Assembly: GCA_036244855.1 (NCBI GenBank) | Contig: BQKZ01000313.1 | Coordinates: 72,673 to 136,672, forward strand | From: Temnopleurus reevesii | Lineage: Eukaryota > Echinodermata > Echinoidea > Temnopleuroida > Temnopleuridae | Length of the DNA: 64,000 nt | Reading direction: 5' to 3' | Part shown: in pieces, positions 37,863-50,798 of the stretch | Layout: every line of letters starts with the position of its first letter | Position numbering within the stretch: the first letter of the stretch is position 1 | Program-made: the position numbers and the translations under genes | The notes under the pieces: model-generated | Seen by the model: only the letters and a program-made list of their open reading frames with translations | Told to the model about the DNA's origin: nothing | Database searches by the model: none

Positions 37863-37890
37863 AACAAACAAACAAACAAACAAACAAATC
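35685..37890. repeat. minisatellite array with (CA)n, about four units, interrupted by a transposon
   Basis: Units begin near 35685, 35961, 37565 and 37737. They share CACTGTCTRTTCAGGATTGA-like starts, then AAGAGTGATAAGGTGAACAA-like sequence, GACAGCAATGCCTACA and a (CA)n tail. The first tail contains two copies of a 60-bp CA-rich subunit (about 35815-35930). The last tail is (CA)n followed by (CAAA)n at 37817-37888. The second unit is split by the element at 36040-37487. Confidence 0.8.
36040..37487. mobile_element. TIR element of 1,448 bp with reiterated subterminal 20-bp motif
   Basis: The left end CGGCCGTCGTCAGGCAAAAC and the right end GTTTTGCCTGACGACGGCCG are perfect complements, and the match runs about 28 bp. 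ACAT flanks both sides (36036-36039 and 37488-37491), a possible 4-bp target duplication, although the left side is in a CA repeat. The word CAGGCAAAACTGTGTATCT and its reverse complement recur about a dozen times near both ends. The centre has a GC-rich block (about 36505-36600) and an AATAAA at about 36623. No transposase is seen. Confidence 0.85.
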
Positions 37891-39923
37891 CACCCCATAG
37901 AAACTCTTGCAATAATACACAAGCACAAATCAAAAGCACACACAAGCATACAAACATATAAAATTTTGATGTAGGCCTACATGTAAACAATTAATTTGAT
38001 AACAAATCCCAAACTGGAAGTTTGATGAGAAAAGGAAAGAGATCAAAGTCTCTGAAATCCAAGTAAATACAGGTTGTTATTCCCCTGACTATATAGATAG
38101 ATGATTATAAGAAGACTGAACTTCAGCTGAACTTGTTTGGTATGTAGTTCAATGTCTACACTGCTACCAACTAACACAAGACAAGGCCAACTGAATAACA
38201 ATCTGGCTCAGGTGGAACTCCAATTGAATTCAGCATGTTGCTTCATATCAAAGTAGTGACACTATAAAAATACTGCATAAACCTATGCCTACTTTCAATC
38301 AATTTTTCTCCATTCAATGAGACAATTATAATTACAGGGGTTGGTTCCCCTTTATTAAACAGATATGTAATTCATACATTCTTCATGTTGATTGAAAATT
38401 GCCTAATGTTGATATGCCTGGAGGGGTCACCAGCATCACCTTTGATTTAGAAAATTCTTTCATTGTTTTTATAATTTGAACTATGAGTTGCCAATTGTCA
38501 GGCACATACTATACTGACCATAATTTTTTTCAATCTATTTGGTGTAAAATGAAAGAAGAGATTGCTTTCTTATAATCCTCTACCTTATTCAAAGAGTTAC
38601 AAGCTGGAAAGACCATTTTTACTCTTTTTAATTCAAGACACTCAAAGTCTAAAGCCATGCACTCGAAAGAGATGTGGCAATAAACAATGAATTACAAATT
38701 GCTTTTATCATGCTCTCATTTCTTTAAAGTTTGATAACGTTGATAATCTTTACAAATTTGATTTTCATTACTGTAATTTTCAGAATTTAAATTTCATTAA
38801 GATTACAAAGCGGAGTATATCACTAAAATAACATTCAAATTTGAAAAATACAATAATTTCTCAATTCTGAGAAGAAAGATAAGGCAATTTCTCATCTACA
38901 AAAGTGCGCCTGACTCAAATACCCCAGGGACTTTGCCATTAATGACCGCAAATTGATTATTTATGTAAGATATCAATTTCAAAATAGAAAGTGCAATATA
39001 TAGGTGCAACAAAACAAAGTCATTACAAAAAGAATGCGATAAGATACAACAATTATCATCTAGATTTATCATCCCCAAATGACCAAAGACATCATTAAAT
39101 TTTCACAAGTATACTTTAATCACTTATTAGTTTTGAAATCATAGTAATTATCAAAACTTTGTTACCTGTTCATTTAGTTTTGATATGCCATTGATAACAA
39201 GATATATATTACAGTTACAACACTCTCAATATCTAATAGCATTATAATCAATTTAGATTTATTAATATCAAAGTATTATTAAAAACTTACTATTTGGTGT
39301 AGACCGCATTTTATGATCTCTTCCTTCTTTGGAATGCATGCAATATAGATGACACGATACTTGTCTTGATCCTGACAGTGATATATCCAATGTAATTAAC
39401 TTTTATCTCTTCAAATCACAAAACAAATCCTATTTCAGATCTTGATCTGACTATTACAGCAACGTTGATCCTGATACCAGTCTAAATTATGAGTAAGGAT
39501 TCCACTATGTCAACATTTATACCTCGAGCTTTTGTCTGGAGATGAATGAGAGTTGTTTGTAAATGAAAACATGAGTCTGTTTTGATGGTAGGCCAGGGTA
39601 ATAGAGGAACCAGATCACATCCGTAAAGGATGTATAGGCCTGTCTGGAGTATTGGTCTGGGCATATCTATGGTCTGGGAAGGCTTTCTACGTTAACCGGA
39701 GGTGGAATGACAAATTATGACCTTCTATTTTAGGAAACAAACATTGGAAAAGCAAATCAAGTAAGATCTATCTTTAAACATATATCCATGCTTTAAATAA
39801 CCGAGGTGGATGAATGACCCAAAATATAATGAATGAAAAAAGAGAATTTCAAATGCAAAGTGGAATTTAATTTAAAAAATCATCTTGATGTGAACATTAG
39901 GTCTAGATACAGGCATTTTGATA
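37891..39923. other. no gene recognised
   Basis: AT-rich unique sequence. No exon-like segment or repeat was seen. Confidence 0.6.
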
Positions 39924-40099
39924 CAGTGGAACCTCGTTATAAAGAGGTCGGATATAGCGAGATACCTGTTATTACAAGATGGTTTTATTGGTCCCAGCCC
40001 TTTATAGTTCTTTTTTTTTCACCTCGATATAGTGAGGAACCTGATGTAACAAGGTAATTTTCATGGTCCCAAGGACCTTGCTATAAAGAGGTTTCACTG
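39924..40099. mobile_element. pogo/Tigger-like MITE, 176 bp, TA target site
   Basis: The ends are CAGTGGAACCTCGTTATAAAG on the left and CTATAAAGAGGTTTCACTG on the right, inverted repeats flanked by TA on each side. The CAGTGGAACCTC start and TA duplication are typical of the pogo/Tigger branch of Tc1/mariner. The interior repeats the motif (ACCTCGATATAGTGAGG). No coding. Confidence 0.88.
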
Positions 40100-43000
40100 T
40101 ATTAGTGAAATTACTTTGTAACGATCTAGGTCCCTATACATTGCAAATTCAGAGTGAAAGATTGAACATTATTTTGCTAGCATAATATTTATTATACCAA
40201 TTAGAATATGTTATTTGCTATTCCTAAAAATTTCATGCTGCAGAGGAGAAATCAAAATGACTGATGTTACACTTTCATAGCTAAGATCAACTGGTCAGGA
40301 TAATATTGAGAATATGGGTTTCTGCATGCTCAATTCCTCTGTTCATTATCAAAGGCCTCTGAAAAAGAGGAAACCATGTTTCTCATAGGACTGTGGTGTA
40401 GTTGTATTATCCAGAAAAATAGAAAATCTCTTTTGAAATTGACTTGAAGCTCTTTAAAAATAGTCAAAAATTCATATTCTTTCCTCAAAAATTCCTATTA
40501 GTTGGGAGGTCTGGTATAGCATTGATTGAATCAGATTAATTCTCTTTCAATGCTTGACAATGTCTGTCATTACCTTTAATGTCAAAAGAGCATCATCTGA
40601 ATCAAAGTCTAGTCATAATAAACAGATCATGTCATTCAATGTTATTCTTTCCTACTAGCATGATACATACATGATTGGTGGGTGCATTCTTACAATAATA
40701 AGCTTGCGTGCATCCCGTAACACGCTTCATCCTTCCGTACTACGTGTAGAACTGTAGTCCTCCACTAAAGCAGCCTACATGTACACCAGATGTCTGCCTA
40801 TTGCACTTCACTTCCCTATCCTGTTATCATTTATAAATCATTTAGATTTCTGAGACATGGACATGTACATGAAATGTTCATGTTTGTACTGGATCATGCA
40901 TGACTGGATAAACGTTGACCCGAAGCCCGAAATATAAAACTAAAAGTTGCTAATAGAGACACAAAGAAATTAAAACACGACAACTGCTATGCCTATTCCA
41001 CGCAAATGTCCTTCATTTGGAAGCCTATCAAAAGAAGCTTTAACATCTTTGTATTATATAGTCAAACTTGCCCACATGTATAGTACAAATTTGTTGGGAT
41101 TGAACAGAAATAATATAAAAGGAAGGGAAGTTGAAAACGTCTTTGCCATGGGCATTTACTCAACTTATGTGAGGTCTACGTTGTAGGCATGGTTGACTGT
41201 AGAAAAATACATAGGCTATATATCATGCATATTGAAGGAACCGTAAGAAACTTTGTAAAATCACAAGCACTGATACAAAAAGTAATTATAAGCCGGAAAA
41301 TAAACTAGGATGTGCACCATGCTAAAACCATAAAGCTTAAACCATATTCCTGGAAAACTTGGCAGTACTGTAATGATGTATATAAATGCAAGGTGGGTAA
41401 TTCTGTCCAGGAAGAGCTCTGGAAAGACTTCACACCATTTGAGCTTGACAACCTAATTAACACAAGGAAATTACTTAGTCCAATCATTTCCTCCTTAAGA
41501 CAAACACACAATCAATCAGTCTCATCAAGAGATGGTTTATTTGATGGAGTTTGTTGTCAAAGTGGAATATGGCTCTTTCAGGATTAGTCAGGATATGAGA
41601 ATGTAATCACATCCATTAACGAGTCTGGGTTCTGATCCATTACATGCATAATGACATCATTGAGAGAACCTTGGTTCATTAGGTGAACTCATCCTCATAT
41701 ATAACATCAGAGATTTGATACATTGTAGACAAATTTGGTATGATAATCATACATCAAAAGGCCATTCATTGTTTCTACTCAAAATAATAAGTGATCTAAG
41801 TAATTGCATAGGTATTGTACATGACTACATGTATACCTAGCTCCATGAGAGAGTGGGTTAAATTGATAAGAATAAACTAGTGTGAATATGACCAGGCAAC
41901 CATGAAACCTAGCTCATTTTGGCCCTTTATCCAAATTTAAACAAATCATAACAATTTTGCATACATTTCTAATGATACCACATGTTTGGGACCTCTCTGA
42001 GAATCTTTGACCCCGTATACAATGCCTGATCAAATATAAACCTGCCCAGGGCCGTCATAAATTTGGTTTTAAAAAAAGTATAGGTCAGCCTATCAATATG
42101 AATATTCTTCAAAACACAGCGCTCTGCAAGCAGAGAAACAATAACAGAGGTATGATTGACGTAACACCCATCAGCAGATTACAATGAGGAGTGCTCTGGG
42201 TAAGATTTGCAGGTCAGCATTCATGTCAGCATGCTTCTACACTGAATATAGGCTGGCCCAGTGACAGCCCGAGACAACTCCGGAGCTGGTCCAAATGCGG
42301 ACCATCTTTTGGTATTAAAGTTTGGGCCAACATGCATCTACACGTAGGGTCACCTCGATGTCTGTGTGACCAGGGTCAATAGTATCTCACACATTTGTGC
42401 TTCTATCCTTTGGCATCTCTGCAGTTTGGCAGCGAGTAGACTCGAGGAGAATAATCTTATTCTGAATGTAAACAGGCACCATAGGCAGATGTCTTGGACA
42501 CATGATAGACATGAGTATAAACATTCTGACATGACCATGTAGACATAGCTGCTGCTCAAAAATGGCAAAAACCCTTTCTTCAACGGACAAAAAAGAGTAA
42601 CAATGACTACAACGAACAACAGAAGAGGAGAATATTCACTCTAGGATATTTGCTCTAAAAAATCTTAAAGAACTCCCACTTGAAAGGTTAGAAAAGAGCC
42701 TCGTCAAAACAAGTTCTGCGCATGATAGCATAGACGTTATTGCATGTTTGAAATACACTTTAGAGTGTTATTCTGATAATCTCAGTAAACAGTAGCATAA
42801 AAATAGAGAAGCATGGATGCCAAGTTTGAAGAAGATTTCAACCAAACATCATTTCAAAATAAGAAAGTTAGTAATACATTTGGTAAACAAGGAATGCAAG
42901 GATATATTCACAGAGAAAACAACAAAAAGTGGTTATACCTAAAATAGTTGCATGCAATGATCAAGGCCCCAGGATAGGAAAAGGTAAGAATACATCATCA

Positions 43001-43277
43001 GAGCATTACACTATCTCAGTCTCGTTCAAGGTTGGCGCTCAGCTCAGCACAAGGGCAGTGTTACATGACGTGTAGGAGAAAGGGTGGGGAGGGGGCAGAT
43101 TTCATGTAAGCCAAGTCAATTCCAAGGGTTCACTGATCGTAATACATGCATTAGACTGTCTGATGTAGTCTTTCCGATGCTCTACTTGAATCTATCTCTC
43201 CAAGAATCTGACCTGAATACATTCCGTATAATACTCAATTGCAACATGAGTCTGAAAGCACTGCTGGAGCTCTCTAT
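40100..43277. other. no gene recognised
   Basis: This includes a 91-codon plus-strand open frame at 41312-41587 overlapped by an antisense frame. Neither has splice borders or a recognisable motif. Confidence 0.55.
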
Positions 43278-44121
43278 AGCTGCGTTTGCACTATAGCGAG
43301 TTTTTGAATTAGCTCGCTAGCTCTGATCCGGGTAAATAGCCCGATCAGAACTAGCTCGAGCTAATTTGCAGTGCAGACGCAAACAGTGAGCTAATTGACT
43401 GAAATATCTCGAGCTTAACAAGCCCAAGATATCTTGGGCTAGTTTCGAAGGAATACACCCGATAGTCCGCGGGGCCGATAGTCCGCGGGCCGATAGACCG
43501 CGCTCTCTTCACCTCTCTCTCAAGAACGCGGACTATCGGCCCCGCNTTTTTGAATTAGCTCTCTAGCTCTGATCCGGGTAAATAGCCCGATCAGAACTAG
43601 CTCGAGCTAATTTGCAGTGCAGACGCAAACAGTGAGCTAATTGACTGAAATATCTTGAGCTTAACAAGCCCAAGATATCTTGGGCTAGTTTCGAAAATAG
43701 TGAGCTAATTCGGGAAATAGCTCACTAACTCGCTCGATTTGCTACAGTGCAGCTCGCGCTCGCACTAATTCTGCGACTCAGGCTAATTTATTCATGACGT
43801 TGCATGGGCGCAGCTGAGCATGGCAGCCAGGCCCGCAGCCAGGCCCATTGACGAACACTTCGCACAAGTTTCTTCGCACAACAACCACGTGCTTATGTTC
43901 CGAGACTGCGCATGCTCGAGAACTAGAACAAGCTCGGAGCGGGCTAATGCAGCTTGCGCTCGCGCTAAATCGCGGAAAAGACTGTTGTCCTTCAAGCTCA
44001 AGATTCCAAACTCGCTATAGTGCAGACCAAGATTGTCAATCTTGAGATAAATTGAAAAGATGGCTGATCGGGCTAAAATCTCAAGATCACGGAAACTCGG
44101 GCTAGTGCAGCGCCGCCGGCT
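43278..44121. mobile_element. second copy of the 28-kb TIR transposon, inverted and internally disrupted
   Basis: It begins AGCTGCGTTTGCACTATAGC and ends GTGCAGCGCCGCCGGCT, the reverse orientation of the 28080-28643 element. The first about 145 bp (43303-43447) is repeated at 43547-43697 after a single N at 43546. Between them is a 17-bp inverted repeat, GGGGCCGATAGTCCGCG (43471-43487) with its complement at 43527-43543. The partial duplication at an N may be a misassembly. The flanks TAT/TGT are an imperfect 3-bp target duplication. Confidence 0.85.
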
Positions 44122-47100
44122 TGTAAGACCACTAGGATCAAGGACTGAACAAGGATTTGATTATTTATTCTTCAATATGATAGGAAGTTTGTAAGCAGTG
44201 CTCTCAGCGCTAGGTAGAATTAAATAATCCCAATCTTTTCTAATACTTGAATTGATTTGATGCATGTCAAGGGCTAAAAAATTGTATTGAGTTGTTGATT
44301 TCACAGCAGAATGTTTACAGACACCTACAACTCTATAATCTGACAAGGTAAAACGCTATTCATTTGAAAGAACTTGAACAAACCAAAGAATAAAGTTGAC
44401 CTCTCTGCTAAAATTTTCCTGCAAATTACAACTACACTCCCAATATACCAAAGGGTTAAACCTATTTGTGTGTGTGGTGTATGTGTAGGCCTATATGGAA
44501 GGTTGGTATTTACTTGAAGAAAATATAATCAACGGAAAACAAATTTTCCCAAGATTGTGCTAAAAGTCTTGAAAAACTCCCCAAGATGTCCATCAAGAGA
44601 TAATGAAGGAGTGTGGTGAGATAGCACAGCTGTCAAACATGTAGGCTGAATTCAACTGATTCATTCCAACACGTCTCCATTGCTTGTGATGTCATCCTCA
44701 CACAGCTCCGGTGTCAAGTGGAAGCCTCCCTCCCCACAGGGGATGCTGCCCTCCACCTCGACACCACCCAATCTCAACAACACCCTCCCAAGCATTTTCA
44801 TCTTTTTATGATCAGGAGGACAAGAAGTTAATGGAACATTTACAATGGATTCCAGGAAACAAGACTTGACACAGTATGAAAGTAGGAGGGGAATATCAGT
44901 TGTGAGTCAGGGGCCCCTATGGAGGGTCCAAGACCTCACTTTATCATCACACGTTTCACTTGATTTCACGCTTCATTTCTCACTTTCTACAGACATGCTT
45001 AAAAAACTCTTCAATTTGGTTAACGATCAGTGCCATTTCATCATTACTTGTGTAATGGAATTAAGCACAGAAGGTGAAGCCAGTGGTGATGACATACATA
45101 CACCCTGGTGATGTGTGCGGTAGAAATCATTCGCTTGAAAGTGGGCTCAATTTTCACCTCCAACAAGCAGGTCAATTTCTGAATAAAGTCAGAAAGCATA
45201 CTGAGGAAAATAATTCACTGTATTCAACAAGTTTAGCAATCTCTTCAATAGAATACTGGCAAATTAGTGATATTAAAACATATATCCATGATCATTATTG
45301 TCCCAGATTACAGCCTGCATTTGTAGCACAACTGTTCTTATACATTGGCTTGTATTTCAGATCCAAGATTTTATTAAAAAAAACATCTAATTAAATGCAA
45401 TCATTGCTTTTCATACCCTTGGATGGTCTTTAAATTTTGAAGTGCTCAAAGTTTTAATTTGGCAATAACGTAGACCCCATTAACCCTTTACAGACTGCGG
45501 TTCCTTGACTGATAAAGCACACTGAATGTTTTCCATTTCAAACTAAATCTCCTGATTTAAAGAAAAAGAAGAACAATGATTATCCGGCAGTTCTAGGTAT
45601 AAACGTTATTGCAGTACATGTCCAGGATTAAGATAAACCTTGCTCTCTATATAGAAGCTTTAGTGTATTTGTGATCAATCAAAATATAAGCAAGTACAAT
45701 AAAATAATCCTACACAGGTACCAGCATAACAGCTAATCCTAACTCTAAAGTTGTAGATGCCTCTTGTTTTGAAACAACACTTAACAACAAAGCTTTTGGC
45801 TTAAAGAATTAGCAGGTGTCAAATCTAGAGTTGAGGCCTAGAATATGACTGCATATCTCACGCTGATGAAAGAATATGATTCACTTAATGCAAGTAACCT
45901 CTCACTTTGGACATTGCGAGGGGGAGTGACAAACGATGCATGAAGTAAAGGAATACCGCAACACAAAGATGACTCAGATTGCCAATCCAATTATGCATCT
46001 CATCCTATCACATCTTAAATGAACCATGTACCACCAACTCAATTTATGCAATTTATGATGTCTTGTCGAATATTTGCTCTATGAAAAAAAAAAACTATTC
46101 TTGTTGAGTAAACCGTATCATTCATCTAAAATCTGTAGCCGAAGTACAACACTTCTACATCTTCTTTAGAAAGCAATTGATAGGCATATGATCCATTATG
46201 AAATTGCTCTCTTCAGCCCATTTGCTTATGCTATTCCTTCATTTATTGAAGGTAATAAGATCAGCTCAAATAATTCAAATAAAAATGATATGATGATTTT
46301 AACATTCATGCTGAAATGGTACAACATTTTCTGAAGAAAGCAAATGAAAGAGAATCATAAAGTTATCATCTCACTGTCCTTGAACATCACACGTAACATG
46401 AAATGATGTACACTTGTGCACTCTCATCTCTATCAATATATAACAATGAGAAAAGAGGAAAAGTGTGTGCTGAATCGTAATACTTCTACATCTTTAGTAG
46501 AAAGCAAGTGGAAAAGGGAACATCAATTCATTTCCTTGTATTTTGTCAATGGACAGTTCAATACATGCCGAGTGTTATTACATTGTAGTGTCACTGTTGC
46601 TGCTGTTGTTTTTATTGCTTTAAATGGAGAAAAAGATAAAAGATGCCATTGACAGATAAATGATAATGATCATCTTCCCCAAAAAAATGAATACAACATG
46701 GTATGTTCCTCCTATTATATTGCGCAATAAACTGTACCATGTATATGCAACATCATAACTGTAAAACAAACAATTCAATGGATGAATAATTATCAAAGAA
46801 TCTAAATAAACCTGCTGAAATACAATTTACATATATACACAAAATACTTTTATGTACACAAAGCAGATTTACAAATGTAATCTCCCTATCTTCTAATTAA
46901 GATGGATGAGTGAAGGATAACTTTTTTCAGTAACCTAAGTGGTAATAACAATAAGTAAAATGATAGCATCAAATAAAAAGATTTTTTTTTTTGGAAATAG
47001 AATGCAGTACATCCATATCTTCTGTAGAGAGTGCATGCAAGAGAAATGCAATGTCTCATCTTTATACTTAATATACCATGATACTGTATCCAGAAGCTCT

Positions 47101-47333
47101 GGGTTTACTCCTTCAACACAGCAAACAAGAATTAATTAAGTAAATATCAAATTTGAATTAATAGACACATGAACATTGCAAAAACATTTTCTACAACTCT
47201 GGTGTAGATGATATCAAACAGAAACAAAATTCATTTCCATTTGCAAACATTATTGCTTATTACTGCTTCCATCGAACACAACCACTTAGACACGAAATGC
47301 ATCATTACAGGTACATATCTTGCTTTAATCTAG
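44122..47333. other. no gene recognised
   Basis: AT-rich unique sequence with short open frames on both strands and no supported exon. Confidence 0.55.
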
Positions 47334-47486
47334 CCTCCGGGGAGGCGTGCTGCCACGGTGGAAGTTATTACGATGGAAGATTCAGCGTGGAATCATCAAT
47401 ATACGGTATCGATGAGGAGGATTCATCCCCGGAGGTGGAACGAGCAATAGATCATCGCACTCTACAATTGCCTCTAATAGACGAGG
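47334..47486 (+). CDS. candidate coding exon, unknown protein
   Basis: A 153-bp segment near 50% GC stands out from its AT-rich surroundings. It is bounded by CTTTAATCTAG|CC and GACGAGG|GTATGT and is symmetric (phase 1 to phase 1). It encodes SGEACCHGGSYYDGRFSVES and then SIYGIDEEDSSPEVERAIDH and RTLQLPLIDE. The peptide is acidic and probably disordered. The frame is also open upstream to an ATG at 47297, so it could be a first exon. I do not recognise the family. Direction is opposite to the PLEKHG-like gene. Confidence 0.45.
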
Positions 47487-48736
47487 GTATGTTCTAATGT
47501 CGTAAATCAATAACGCCTTCAGTCATTCAGCGCTGCATTATGAATCTAGATTCGGCAGCTGATCCATGTGTTATTGGCACATCATTGAAATACATCTATT
47601 TTTAGGATGAAGTTCAATGTTTGATTGATTTTGGGGGGACAAATATTCCATCATTTCAAGAACCACTCATGCTTCAAGCAACAGCACTTCCCATTTGGTA
47701 TCTTTGATAACAAAATTATAAAAAAATGAAAACACATTTTTGCTTAATAACACATGTTTCTCAATAAAAAAAAAATCATCGTAGATAACGCTATGCCCTT
47801 GACTTAAGTCGGTTCCAGAAAATCAATAATTATCTACACTGGCATTTCTAATAAGGAAATTCAGACAGATTAAAAATCCAAAACATGATATCTTTCAATA
47901 ATAAAATGAAACAATACCTGAATTACAGACAAAGAATATCTTTATTTGTTGCTATTGATCACATCCTACATGTATGCTGTGACTATCAAAATGGTTAACA
48001 ACGACATTTTGATCTCTTTTCTTAAAAATTGTGAAAGAATAAGGGTCTCTTTTTGTAACAACAATTCAAGAGAGAGGAAAAGCAGTTAGAATTATAATGG
48101 GCTTTCCTTTGCTCGAAGATAGTGGCAGCGAAAATTCACACATCTAATCGGGCTTCCCATTATGATAATTTGTATTTCAAAGAGTGAAGTGACCCGTGAA
48201 GCTGGCTAATTAACATCAAAATCTAGTTTATTCCCACAATGTGGATAATCAACCTTGAAATGACCTATCCCCCATCTAACGGATATCTAACCCAGTAATT
48301 TCTTGATTTTTTAAATTGATTTTAATCCTATGTAAGCTTGCTATGGATGAACACCAAAAATATGTATATATTATTTTATTATTTTAAAAATATGCATCAA
48401 ATTAGTTTACACTTAAAAAACAGAATAAAGTATTGGATAAATATATACCCCAGGGTTTTTTTCTACTCCTTTTGCTTGGTCTTTCCCAAATAAACCTGAA
48501 CTAGATACAATGGAAACACTATGGCACTCAGCAAAATGTTTTAAGATACAGCTGTCTTTATTCAACCTACATGTATGGAATTTCCTATCCTATTTCAATT
48601 ACAGATACAACTTTTCCAGCAAATGGTTACTAATTTAGATAAATCACTACCTTATTTTCCCCAAGAAAATGGCAAAATATTGGTGACAAAGATATCTACC
48701 GCCACAAATATTCTTCACTAAATGTGTTGCACTATA
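47487..48736. other. no gene recognised
   Basis: AT-rich unique sequence between the candidate exon and the MITE. Confidence 0.6.
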
Positions 48737-48930
48737 GGGGGTGTTGCAACAAAGTTGCGATCAATATGATCAATTGCAAGTTACAGTCAATCGGCAAGCG
48801 CCAATCAAAGCCATCATTTTATACACCTGTTGTCAAAAGTGCAGACAATGTGCGAGTGAAAATGCACGTTCCAACTTGCAACTGGTTTGCAGTTAATTTG
48901 CAATCAATTGCAACTTTGTAGCAACACCCC
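48737..48930. mobile_element. MITE, 194 bp
   Basis: The left end GGGGTGTTGCAACAAAGTTG mirrors the right end CAACTTTGTAGCAACACCCC. Inside are repeated TTGCAA words. A 65-codon open frame inside it is not a gene. A degraded relative lies next to the gap at 16745-16896. Confidence 0.88.
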
Positions 48931-50509
48931 TCAAGAGAGAACTCACACCAGAGAATATGTATATCAACGTAAAAAAAAATTAACATATCACCCTTTTTTC
49001 AAACACTTACCTGAATTTGTATTCACCATGCAAAGAAAATGTCTCATTGATATCACAAATGTACCAAAAATTATCACAATAACTGTGTTTAACTCCAATT
49101 CTCAATCAAATTAAACCCACTGATTATGATAATTCAGAATATTGACCACAGTTTTGTTGGTTCATCCATCCTTTCACTTGGAATGTGGACAGATGTAGAA
49201 ATAGATCATTGAGTCACACATGACATCATTCTGCCTAATGAGTGATGCACATGGACGAATGAAAATAAACATACTCTGTCATCTGTATTCACACCATCTG
49301 TACATATTTTTGTCTGTCAATATGAAGAGCCGACATGCAGGAGGTAAACACGAGTGTTTCATGCAAAATGGAGTCTAATCACTCTGCAGTTTATTCAAAT
49401 ACAGCCAGACATATACTTGGATCACCACAAATTCAGATGCATCCACATAAATACAGAACATTGTATTTGAAAACAAACATTTCACTCCTGCAATGTAAAA
49501 AGTGTATTGCTATTCAAGCAGCAAAACCTGGAAAACTTTGGCAAATTTTCAGAGATTCATCTGATATCTTGCTAGTTGAATAAAAAAGAAAACCCCTTAA
49601 AATTTTTGATATTGACCGAAATGTGAGGCAAAAACTGCTCTCCCTCGACGAGGCCCATAAATTAACTTTAACATTCCAAATTTTACCCAAAGAGTTTACT
49701 GTAACATCTCGATCTTTGTTATACCAGTATGAGGCAACATTACAATGTAAATGACAAGAAAGCTCAAGAAAAGTGAGAGAAAACATAACAATAGCCAAGC
49801 TCTCAGCCATTCACTAGTGATGACAGTGAAATTACTTATGAACATACACCTCCGTATTCCAGAAAAACTGGCATTTCTGCATGTACATGTATATAGCACA
49901 AAATGAAATCTATAAAGTCAATGGATGTTAGAACTGTTCAAACTAACCTTGTAGGCTGAATCCACCCCAATTCTGGGAAAAAGGATGCAGACGAGCCATT
50001 GTTTTAATCCAAATTATAATCCAAAATGATACACAAGATACATTGGTCTAATCCACCGCTCAATGAAACCGGTTTATATCCTTTAAAGATTAAACTGATA
50101 TGCTCTGAACAGCACAAGCATCGGATGGTTACAGTTGAAACAAATTGGCACTTATTGTTCATAAATATATTTTCCAATACAAATTACAGCAATTCTACTA
50201 AAATTGTCCATCTCCTGTAAATACAGTAGGCATTGTAATCACATGCTTTTCAATTCTGTTGATTTTGATGTACTGTATTCAGTATACATTCAGTATACAT
50301 GAAAACCTAACTTACACGTACAGGCACGAATGTCCAGTAAAGACCCTTGGACCTTATCACATTGGGTTGTTTGCATTCAGATAGAGGAACAACATGACGG
50401 TTGACAAACATACTGGCAGTAGCATAAGTGTGGGGAATTCAATGTCTAGTTGTTGATTAACGCAAAATTTACAACAGGGAAATGAAAGTACAAAGTTCAG
50501 GAAAATTCC
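48931..50509. other. no gene recognised
   Basis: AT-rich unique sequence. Overlapping open frames on both strands at 49335-49900 lack splice context. Confidence 0.55.
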
Positions 50510-50790
50510 CCTCTCCTCATTTTCTCTTTCTCTCATTTGGGCTCTATTTCTTCTTCCGTCCCCATTTTCTCTCGCTCAATTTAGCTCCCCATCCCATCTT
50601 CCCTTGACTCTCTCCCACCCAATTCCTCCCTCATTTTCCCTCCATCTCCCACTTAATACCCTCTTTCTATATCTAAATTTCCTCCTTTTTTCTTCTTCCT
50701 CTTTTCTGTCTGGTTACACCCTTTTATTCTATCCCTAAACCCATTCCTTCCATCCTCCCTCCTAAAACCCTTCTCGTTTTTTCTATTATC
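50510..50790. repeat. pyrimidine-rich tract
   Basis: About 280 bp of almost pure C/T on the plus strand, immediately before the TTAA element. Confidence 0.85.
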
Positions 50791-50798
50791 TTTACATC

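Noticed and set aside
41312..41587. 91-codon plus-strand frame
   Set aside because: No splice borders, intron-like composition and an equally long antisense frame.
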